Source: an uncultured Clostridia bacterium (GTDB lineage: Bacteria > Bacillota > Clostridia > Oscillospirales > Acutalibacteraceae). Taken from it: DNA of 8,875 bases. The notes below the pieces were generated by a model. It was not told the origin of the DNA and searched no databases. It saw nothing but the letters and a program-made list of their open reading frames with translations. Each line of letters opens with the position of its first letter. Position 1 is the first letter of the stretch. Below, one piece after another: positions 1-6,118 of the stretch. The position numbers and the translations under genes are program-made. The stretch is from NCBI GenBank assembly GCA_946004305.1, contig CAMFZJ010000055.1, positions 1 through 8,875 on the forward strand. Direction: 5' to 3'.

Positions 1-82
1 AATGGGAACTCCCGAATTTGTTATAGATAGAGATGTCATTAAGGATATTTTAAAATCGGAGTTTAAAGACATTATTTTATAA
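1..82 (+). CDS. 3' end of an unidentified protein gene (partial)
   Basis: An open frame enters from the left edge and stops at TAA 80-82. Its last 26 residues end in DVIKDILKSEFKDIIL, a charged, helix-like tail. The ATG at 2-4 lies in frame but is unlikely to be the true start, because its upstream context lies outside the window. The reading is protein-like, and a GGAGG run follows the stop at 86-90. I do not recognise the family from so short a tail and assign no function. No terminator lies between this stop and the promoter at 112, so transcription may continue to the terminator at 385-429. Confidence 0.5.
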   Translation, partial: MGTPEFVIDRDVIKDILKSEFKDIIL

Positions 83-111
83 TGTGGAGGTTATTTCTTT
101 TACAAAATCTA

Positions 112-140
112 TTGAAAAAACGACAATTAGCGTGTATAAT
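112..140 (+). promoter_or_regulatory. Near-consensus sigma-A promoter
   Basis: A -35 box TTGAAA (112-117) and a perfect -10 box TATAAT (135-140) are separated by exactly 17 bases. Transcription would start near base 147. No gene with a start codon and ribosome binding site follows before the terminator at 385-429, so the promoter probably drives an untranslated or very short transcript. It is the best-matching promoter in the window. Confidence 0.65.
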
Positions 141-151
141 ATCATTGTTGG

Positions 152-360
152 CGTGACAACACGATGACAACAAAAATCTTGATAGTCCGTATTTTGCGGA
201 TAATCTGAACACTCCCGATAATGTGTGCAAAAACACCCATACAAAATTGTTTAAGTTACAGTTTTCGGGAGCGAGTGGGAATAATCGCAAACCCCAAATA
301 ACCGCACAAATACCGGGCTTCTGTTTTGCGAAAACACTTCGTGACAACATTTTGGCAACA
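152..360 (+). repeat. Two copies of a paired TGACAACA box (direct repeat)
   Basis: TGACAACA occurs at 154-161 and 165-172, 11 bases apart start to start. A second pair is at 342-349 and 353-360 (TGGCAACA, one change), again 11 bases apart. The first members lie in the identical ten-mer CGTGACAACA (152-161 and 340-349), and the second members are both followed by AAA. The two pairs therefore form an imperfect direct repeat with a 188-base period. The 11-base spacing is close to one helical turn, which would suit DNA binding. The first pair lies just downstream of the predicted transcription start, where an operator could act. Function is unknown. Confidence 0.55.
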
Positions 361-384
361 AAACTTCATTATTCAAAGATAAAG

Positions 385-429
385 AGCTAACTGATTTTTA
401 AGAAGTCAGTTAGCTTTTTGTTTGTTTTT
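385..429 (+). terminator. Rho-independent terminator upstream of pyrE
   Basis: A perfect 10-bp stem AGCTAACTGA (385-394) pairs with TCAGTTAGCT (406-415), and weaker pairs extend it on both sides. A T-rich tract follows (five T, then three T, then five T, up to 429). It ends the transcript from the 112-140 promoter and any read-through from the partial gene at the left edge, separating both from pyrE. It has only a short A run on its other side, so it should work mainly on + strand transcripts. Confidence 0.85.
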
Positions 430-669
430 GATGCTGTTTAACGGTGTTTCACTCATATATATAAAGTATTATAAAAATTCAGCCAATCTTTCTATTCTTA
501 AATTTTCAGAGTAAGTTAATGTCTAGTACTTTTACCCAATATTTGTAACTTATAATTCCAATTTCACAATTAAAATTACAGTTGTGTTATTTTGATTTAC
601 AAACCACAATATATTGTGTTATATTTACAATGTATAAATATGACAAATAATATCAACGGAGGTAATAAA
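421..669 (+). other. AT-rich intergenic region and pyrE leader
   Basis: About 240 bases without a supportable gene lie between the terminator and the pyrE start. The sequence is strongly AT-rich. A weak promoter-like pair TTTAAC (437-442) and TATAAA (460-465) with 17-base spacing is present, and a better candidate lies at 596-624. There is no attenuator hairpin with a T-run directly before pyrE and no recognisable PyrR-binding sequence, so PyrR-type attenuation is not supported here. Confidence 0.5.
596..624 (+). promoter_or_regulatory. Candidate pyrE promoter with palindromic operator
   Basis: A -35-like TTTACA (596-601) and a -10-like TTATAT (619-624) are 17 bases apart. Between them, 605-618 is a perfect 14-bp palindrome (CACAATA/TATTGTG). 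A palindrome that fills the promoter spacer suggests a repressor site. An alternative -10, TATAAA at 633-638, has no good -35 at the right distance. The palindrome itself is certain; its role and the promoter assignment are inference. Confidence 0.35.
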
Positions 670-1344
670 ATGGAGCAGTACAAACAAGAATTTATTGAGT
701 TTATGGTGGATTGTCAGGTGTTAAAATTTGGTGATTTTGTTACCAAAAGCGGACGCAAAACACCGTTTTTCGTAAACACAGGCTTTTACAGAACCGGCGA
801 ACAGCTTAAAAAGCTTGGGGAATATTACGCTAAGGCTATCAATGATAAATTTGGACTTGACTTTGATGTTCTTTTCGGCCCTGCATACAAGGGTATTCCT
901 CTTTCTGTAACAGCAACAATTGCTATAAGCACCCTTTACAATAAGGATATTAAATATTGCTCAAACCGTAAGGAAATCAAGGATCACGGTGATAAGGGTA
1001 TTTTACTGGGCAGTCCCATTGTTGACGGTGACAGAGTCGTTATTATTGAAGATGTTACTACAGCAGGAACATCAATTCAGGAAACTCTCCCAATTATCAA
1101 AGCCCAGGGTGACGTAACCCCAATAGGACTTGTAGTGTCTGTTGACAGAATGGAAAGAGGTCAAGGCTCAAAGTCAGCTCTTTCTGAAATTGAGGAAAAC
1201 TATGGCTTAAAGACAACCGCTATTGTTACTATGGCAGAGGTTGTTGAACATCTCTATAACAAAGAATACAAAGGTAAGGTAATAATTGACGATAAGCTGA
1301 AAGCAGCTATTGACGCTTATTATGAACAGTACGGTGTAAAGTAA
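670..1344 (+). CDS. pyrE: Orotate phosphoribosyltransferase
   Basis: This cytosolic enzyme joins orotate to PRPP to give orotidine 5'-monophosphate, the fifth step of pyrimidine synthesis. The 224-residue protein has the family's PRPP-binding loop VVIIEDVTTAGTS (residues 123-135), with the acidic pair E127-D128. It also has the N-terminal KFGDFVTKSGRKTPFF segment (19-34) with a likely orotate/PRPP-contacting lysine, GPAYKG (70-75), and the mobile catalytic loop around KEIKDHG (101-107). Length fits the family. The start is ATG 670, because GGAGG at 658-662 sits seven bases upstream; the frame is open further 5' to about 592 but that extension has no ribosome binding site. It heads a run of closely spaced genes, with 39 bases to the RadC-like gene and no terminator between them. 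No other pyrimidine genes are in the window, so it is separated from them here. Confidence 0.96.
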   Translation: MEQYKQEFIEFMVDCQVLKFGDFVTKSGRKTPFFVNTGFYRTGEQLKKLGEYYAKAINDKFGLDFDVLFGPAYKGIPLSVTATIAISTLYNKDIKYCSNRKEIKDHGDKGILLGSPIVDGDRVVIIEDVTTAGTSIQETLPIIKAQGDVTPIGLVVSVDRMERGQGSKSALSEIEENYGLKTTAIVTMAEVVEHLYNKEYKGKVIIDDKLKAAIDAYYEQYGVK

Positions 1345-1383
1345 TTGTCTAATTAAGTAATTAATAAATAGGGAAGTGAAGTT

Positions 1384-2079
1384 GTGTCTGCTGATATACA
1401 TAAAGGCCACAGAAAACGACTTAAAGAAAAATATCTGAATGACGGAATAGACAATTTTGCAGAGCATGAAATCTTGGAGCTGTTGCTGTATTATGCACTA
1501 CCCCAAAAGGATACAAATCCCCTTGCTCACAAATTGCTTGATAACTTTGGCTCAATTTCTGCTATATTTGAAGCGCCTACTTCCCATCTTTTAAGCTTAG
1601 GAATTACGGAAAATACAGCTACACTTTTGAAGCTTATACCTGATATTACCAGAATTTATTACGATGACAGATTTAATAATAAATCTAAGAGAATTGATAC
1701 AAGTAATCTCTGCGACTATTTCAGATATAAGTTTCTCGGCAGAACTGTAGAGCATTTGCATTTACTGCTAATGGACGGAAAATATAACGAAGTTTACAGC
1801 GGTATAATTTCAAAGGGTTCATTAACAGCTGCAAATGTACCCATTCGTAAAATTATTGAACTGTCTGTGTTTTACAATGCCCAGTATGCAGTCTTAGCTC
1901 ACAACCACCTAAGCGGAATAGCCTTGCCTTCTAAGTCGGATATTTATGCAACAAAGGATGTTTTTGAAGCATTAAAACTCATAGATATAAAACTACTTGA
2001 CCATATAATAATTGCAGATGAAGACGCTACCTCACTTATTGACAGCATCTACGCTCATTCAATATTTACAACAGACTAG
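1384..2079 (+). CDS. RadC-family JAB/JAMM-domain protein, divergent
   Basis: The 231-residue protein has the RadC layout. An N-terminal helical, helix-hairpin-helix-like part (about 1-95) includes HKGHRKRLKEKY and ELLLYYALPQKDTNPLAHKLL. A C-terminal MPN/JAB domain (about 105-225) follows. The zinc-type signature is present as H173-N-H175 with D186 (HNHLSG, then LPSKSD). Two things are unusual: the usual HNHPSG has leucine for proline, and the HPRE segment before it is replaced by IRKIIE with E159. LLDHIII near 204-210 matches the family's conserved LDH stretch. The start is GTG 1384, with GGGAAG about seven bases upstream. Known RadC proteins are linked loosely to recombination and mobile elements; the old DNA-repair role of radC is not well supported, so function is left open. 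It lies 59 bases before uvrB and is probably cotranscribed. Confidence 0.85.
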   Translation: MSADIHKGHRKRLKEKYLNDGIDNFAEHEILELLLYYALPQKDTNPLAHKLLDNFGSISAIFEAPTSHLLSLGITENTATLLKLIPDITRIYYDDRFNNKSKRIDTSNLCDYFRYKFLGRTVEHLHLLLMDGKYNEVYSGIISKGSLTAANVPIRKIIELSVFYNAQYAVLAHNHLSGIALPSKSDIYATKDVFEALKLIDIKLLDHIIIADEDATSLIDSIYAHSIFTTD

Positions 2080-2138
2080 GCTAATACATAGAAATTTTGT
2101 GATAATAATAAAACAAAAAATGTAAGGAGGTTAAGCCT

Positions 2139-4100
2139 TTGGGTTTATTTAAGCTTCATTCTTCTTATAAGCCTACAGGCGACCAGCCTCAGGCAATAGA
2201 AGAAATTGTAAACAGTATAAAACAAGGAAATAAGCATCAGACCTTATTGGGTGTAACAGGCTCCGGCAAGACCTTTACCATGGCAAATGTTATCGAACAA
2301 ATGCAAAGACCTACCCTGATACTTGCCCATAACAAAACCCTGGCAGCTCAGCTTTGCTCAGAGTTTCAGGCTTTTTTTCCTGAGAATGCCGTTGAATACT
2401 TTGTATCCTATTATGATTATTATCAGCCTGAAGCCTATGTGCCTACAACCGACACATATATTGAAAAAGACAGCTCTATTAACGATGAAATAGATAAGCT
2501 CCGCCATAGCGCAACTTTGGCTTTATCAGAACGTAGAGATGTTATTATAGTAGCTTCGGTTTCTTGTATATACAGCCTTGGCAACCCTATAGATTACCGT
2601 AATATGGTAATCTCATTGCGCCCCGGTATGGAAAAAAGCCGTAACGAATTAATCAAAAAGCTGGTTGAACTCCAATACGAACGTAATGACGAAAACTTTA
2701 CACGAAATAAATTCAGAGTCAGGGGAGATACATTAGAGATTTTCCCTGCTGCTTCAAGTGAAAGAATTATCCGTGTTGAGTTTTTTGGAGATGAAATAGA
2801 CAGAATAAGCGAGATAAATCCCCTAACAGGTGAACTGTTAGGAACACTCCGCCACGCAGCAATTTATCCTGCTTCCCACTATATCGTATCAAGAGATAAG
2901 CTTCTTTCTGCCGTTGATGAAATACGCAGAGAAATGGAGGAAAGAGTTGCTTATTTCCAATCCAAGGGTAAGCTTTTGGAAGCACAGCGAATAGAACAGC
3001 GTACCAATTATGATATAGATATGCTTCTTGAAACCGGCTTTTGCAGCGGAATAGAGAACTATTCACGGGTGATGTCAGGAAGAAAGCCGGGCTCAGCCCC
3101 TTATACACTCCTTGATTATTTTCCTGACGATTATTTGTTGTTTGTTGATGAATCCCACGTTACTCTACCCCAAACCAGAGGAATGTATGCAGGGGACCAC
3201 GCAAGAAAGAAGAGTCTTATAGATTTCGGCTTCAGGCTTCCTTCTGCCTACGATAACAGACCACTAAATTTTGATGAATTTTATGAAAGAATCAACCAGG
3301 TTTGCTTTGTATCGGCAACACCGGGAGATTTGGAAAAAGAGAAAAGTTCTGTAATTGCTGAGCAGATTATCAGACCTACAGGACTTCTTGACCCTGAAAT
3401 TTCAGTAAGACCTACCGAGGGACAGCTTGATGATTTAGTTTCAGAGATTAATACAAGAGTTATAAAAAAGCAGCGAGTTCTTGTAACTACCTTAACCAAA
3501 AAAATGGCAGAGGATTTAACAGCTTATTTTATAGAAATGGGCATAAAGGTAAAATACCTCCACCACGATATTGATACAGTTGAGCGAATGGAAATTATCA
3601 GAGATTTGCGACTGGGAGAATTTGATGTGTTGGTAGGAATCAACCTTTTAAGAGAGGGACTGGACATACCGGAGGTTTCTCTTGTTGCAATTCTTGACGC
3701 TGATAAGGAAGGCTTTTTAAGAAGTGAAAGAAGCCTTATTCAAACTATCGGACGAGCTGCCCGAAACAGCGAAGGCACAGTAATAATGTATGCAGACTCT
3801 GTAACTCCATCAATGAAAAATGCTATCGTTGAAACAAACCGCAGACGTGAGATACAGGAAAAATATAATAAAGAACATAACATCATTCCTAAAACAATTG
3901 TTAAGGAAGTTAGTGAAATTCTTGAAATATCCACTCATACTGACGAGGAGTTCAAAAACACCCGTCAGATGTCAAGGGCTGAAAAAGAACAGCTCATTAA
4001 AAAGCTGTCTAAAGAAATGCGAGCTGCGGCAAAGCTTCTTGAGTTTGAACACGCAGCATATTTAAGAGATAAAATCAAAAAACTACGAGGTGAAAAGTAG
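2139..4100 (+). CDS. uvrB: Excinuclease ABC subunit B (UvrB)
   Basis: UvrB is the damage-verifying helicase-like subunit of nucleotide excision repair. UvrA loads it on DNA, and it then recruits UvrC for the cuts. The 653-residue protein is near full family length. Walker A GVTGSGKT is at 38-45, and the beta-hairpin with YYDYYQPEAYVP is at 91-102 (damage probing). The DESH motif II is at 337-340, VSATP at 391-395, motif V around GINLLREGLDIPE (500-512), and motif VI QTIGRAARN at 535-543. A C-terminal UVR coiled segment (about 613-649) is the UvrC-contact region. The start is TTG 2139, preceded by AAGGAGG at 2124-2130 with eight bases between. uvrB often sits with uvrA; here it is instead followed, with a one-base overlap, by the topoisomerase pair. 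No uvrA is in the window. Confidence 0.97.
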   Translation: MGLFKLHSSYKPTGDQPQAIEEIVNSIKQGNKHQTLLGVTGSGKTFTMANVIEQMQRPTLILAHNKTLAAQLCSEFQAFFPENAVEYFVSYYDYYQPEAYVPTTDTYIEKDSSINDEIDKLRHSATLALSERRDVIIVASVSCIYSLGNPIDYRNMVISLRPGMEKSRNELIKKLVELQYERNDENFTRNKFRVRGDTLEIFPAASSERIIRVEFFGDEIDRISEINPLTGELLGTLRHAAIYPASHYIVSRDKLLSAVDEIRREMEERVAYFQSKGKLLEAQRIEQRTNYDIDMLLETGFCSGIENYSRVMSGRKPGSAPYTLLDYFPDDYLLFVDESHVTLPQTRGMYAGDHARKKSLIDFGFRLPSAYDNRPLNFDEFYERINQVCFVSATPGDLEKEKSSVIAEQIIRPTGLLDPEISVRPTEGQLDDLVSEINTRVIKKQRVLVTTLTKKMAEDLTAYFIEMGIKVKYLHHDIDTVERMEIIRDLRLGEFDVLVGINLLREGLDIPEVSLVAILDADKEGFLRSERSLIQTIGRAARNSEGTVIMYADSVTPSMKNAIVETNRRREIQEKYNKEHNIIPKTIVKEVSEILEISTHTDEEFKNTRQMSRAEKEQLIKKLSKEMRAAAKLLEFEHAAYLRDKIKKLRGEK

Positions 4101-6085
4101 TGGCTAAGAAAAAGGTAAATGAATATAATGACGACAGTATTTCCTCACTTAGCGGTGCGGACCGTGTCAGAAAACGACCTGCTGTAATTTTCGGCTCAGA
4201 CGGTATAGAGGGATGTCAACATTCTGTATTTGAAATTCTTTCCAACTCCATTGACGAGGCAAGAGAGGGCTACGGCAAGCAGATTCAGGTAACAAGATAT
4301 TCAGACGGCTCCTATGAAATTGAGGATCACGGACGTGGAATACCTGTAGGATATAACAAAAACGAAGATCGTATGAACTGGGAACTGCTGTTTTGCGAAA
4401 TGTACGCCGGCGGTAAATACAATAATAACGAAGGGGAAAGCTACGAATTTTCCCTTGGACTAAACGGTCTAGGTCTTTGTTCAACTCAGTATGCCTCAGA
4501 GTATATGGACGTTGAAATCAAACGGGACGGTCAGAAATACACCCTCCATTTTGAACACGGAGAAAACATCGGCGGGCTAAAGCAGGAGCCTTATTCTAAA
4601 AAGGATACAGGTACAAAAATTCATTGGAAGCCTGACTTGCAGGTTTTCACAGATATTGATGTATCAGCAGAATACTTCCTTGACATAATGAAACGTCAGG
4701 CTATTGTAAATGCAGGAGTTGAATTTATATTCAGAAATCAAAACGGGAGAAGCTTTGATGTAACCACATTCAACTATGTAAACGGTATAGAGGATCACGT
4801 TAAGGAAATAGTAGGAGATGATGGACTTACAACTGTACAAACCTGGGAAACAGAGAGAAAAGTCCGTGATCGTGAGGATAAGCCTGAATATAAATGTAAA
4901 ATCGGTGTATCTCTTGCTTTTTCAAATAAGGTTTCACAAACAGAATATTATCATAACTCAAGCTGGCTTGAATATGGCGGTGCACCTGAAAAAGCTGTAA
5001 AAAACGCTTTTGTTTATATGATAGATAGCTACCTAAAGCAGAACAATAAATATAACAAAACCGAAAGTAAAATTAACTTTACAGACGTTGAGGATTGCCT
5101 TGTAATTTGTATTTCATCATTTTCAAGCGTAACCTCCTACGAAAACCAAACTAAAAAGGCTATTACCAACAAGGGTATTCAGGAAGCTATGACAGATTTT
5201 CTCCGTCACAGCCTGGAAATTTACTTTATTGAAAATCCTCTGGAAGCAGAAAAAATAGCTAATCAGGTACTTATTAACAAGCGTAGCCGTGAAGATGCAG
5301 AAAAAACACGTCTTAACATAAAGAAAAAGCTGACAGGCAATATTGACATAACAAACAGAATAGCAAAGTTTGTAGATTGCAGAAGCAAGGATGTAAACGA
5401 AAGAGAGCTTTTCATAGTTGAGGGTGACTCCGCTTTAGGTGCCTGTAAACAGGCGAGAAACCCTGACTTTCAGGCAATTATGCCAATCAGAGGTAAAATC
5501 CTTAATTGTCTTAAAGCTGATTATGACAAGATTTTTAAATCGGAAATTATTACCGATTTGCTCAAAATATTGGGTTGCGGAGTTGAGGTTAAGGCAAAAG
5601 CAAATAAAAACCTTTCAAACTTCGACTTAAACAATCTCAGATGGAATAAGGTAATAATTTGTACAGATGCCGACTATGACGGATTTCAGATTCGCACACT
5701 TGTACTTACTATGATTTATCGCTTAACACCAACCCTGATTCAGGAGGGCAAAGTGTTTATAGCCGAATCTCCACTATATGAGATAACTACAAAGGACAAG
5801 GTTTACTTTGCTTATGACGAGGTAGAAAAAGACAGATATATTAAAGAAATCGGCAGCCAAAAATTTACTATTCAGCGTAGTAAAGGACTTGGTGAAAACG
5901 AGCCTGAAATGATGAGCTTAACAACAATGAGCCCGTCAACCAGAAGACTCATTAAGGTAGTTCCCGACTCAGCAGAGCAAACAGCGGCAATTTTTGATAC
6001 ATTGCTGGGTGATGATTTACAGGGAAGAAAAGACTTTATAGTAGACCATGGCTCAGAATATTTAGACCAGCTTGACGTAAGCTGA
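4100..6085 (+). CDS. Type IIA topoisomerase B subunit, ParE/GyrB-like (divergent)
   Basis: This ATPase and TOPRIM subunit would pair with the product of the next gene to pass one DNA duplex through another. The 661-residue protein shows a GHKL ATPase domain: EILSNSIDEA (45-54, with E45 and N49), DHGRGIPV (76-83), AGGKY (103-107), GLNGLG (120-125) and TGTKIHW (170-176). The transducer carries the QTK loop at 350-352. The TOPRIM part has EGDSALG (441-447), RGKILN (464-469), TDADYDG (522-528), IRTL and KGLGE (595-599). Catalytic acids E441, D523, D525 and D527 are kept. Several normally invariant residues differ (see findings). Length is ParE-like, with no long GyrB insertion. GTG 4100 overlaps the uvrB stop by one base (TAGTG), with GAGGTG 4087-4092 inside uvrB as the binding site, so translation is probably coupled. 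I call it topoisomerase IV-like, but sequence alone cannot separate that from a lineage-specific third type IIA enzyme. Confidence 0.88.
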   Translation: MAKKKVNEYNDDSISSLSGADRVRKRPAVIFGSDGIEGCQHSVFEILSNSIDEAREGYGKQIQVTRYSDGSYEIEDHGRGIPVGYNKNEDRMNWELLFCEMYAGGKYNNNEGESYEFSLGLNGLGLCSTQYASEYMDVEIKRDGQKYTLHFEHGENIGGLKQEPYSKKDTGTKIHWKPDLQVFTDIDVSAEYFLDIMKRQAIVNAGVEFIFRNQNGRSFDVTTFNYVNGIEDHVKEIVGDDGLTTVQTWETERKVRDREDKPEYKCKIGVSLAFSNKVSQTEYYHNSSWLEYGGAPEKAVKNAFVYMIDSYLKQNNKYNKTESKINFTDVEDCLVICISSFSSVTSYENQTKKAITNKGIQEAMTDFLRHSLEIYFIENPLEAEKIANQVLINKRSREDAEKTRLNIKKKLTGNIDITNRIAKFVDCRSKDVNERELFIVEGDSALGACKQARNPDFQAIMPIRGKILNCLKADYDKIFKSEIITDLLKILGCGVEVKAKANKNLSNFDLNNLRWNKVIICTDADYDGFQIRTLVLTMIYRLTPTLIQEGKVFIAESPLYEITTKDKVYFAYDEVEKDRYIKEIGSQKFTIQRSKGLGENEPEMMSLTTMSPSTRRLIKVVPDSAEQTAAIFDTLLGDDLQGRKDFIVDHGSEYLDQLDVS

Positions 6086-6118
6086 TAACTCTTAACCCCA
6101 AATACGGAAGGTGATTAT

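Larger units (their letters stand above)
147..429 (+). ncRNA. Candidate non-coding RNA of about 270 nt, unclassified
   Basis: The unit runs from the predicted start of the 112-140 promoter to the intrinsic terminator. Visible foldings are a hairpin 146-150/157-161 (TGTTG/CAACA); a stem 181-189/197-205 with an A-A mismatch and a TATTTTG loop; a stem ATGTGTG/CACCCAT at 221-227/234-240 with one mismatch; and a longer-range pairing CTCCCGA 212-218 with TCGGGAG 265-271 that encloses it. GCGA 271-274 can also pair with TCGC 285-288. I looked for hallmarks of T-box leaders, tmRNA, RNase P RNA, SRP RNA and 6S RNA and found none. The alternative is a decayed coding remnant, because one frame is open from 157 to 390 without a credible start. 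That the stretch is transcribed is a fair inference; its identity is unknown. Confidence 0.4.

Noticed and set aside
164..208. 14-codon ATG peptide inside the putative small RNA
   Set aside because: No ribosome binding site precedes it and it spans one of the hairpins; too short to support.
72..350. 92-codon open frame on the - strand upstream of pyrE
   Set aside because: Its ATG has no ribosome binding site, it runs into the 3' end of the + strand partial gene, and its residues match no family I recognise. A + strand promoter and terminator explain the region better.
147..429. T-box or PyrR attenuator controlling pyrE
   Set aside because: No T-box AGGGTGGNACC-like sequence or specifier arrangement is visible, and the terminator is about 240 bases upstream of pyrE with another possible promoter in between.
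605..618. Rex operator
   Set aside because: The half-sites are CACAA...TTGTG, the reverse of the TTGTG...CACAA order expected for Rex.
592..669. N-terminal extension of PyrE from base 592
   Set aside because: It has no ribosome binding site, overlaps the likely promoter, and does not resemble PyrE; ATG 670 has GGAGG at the right distance.
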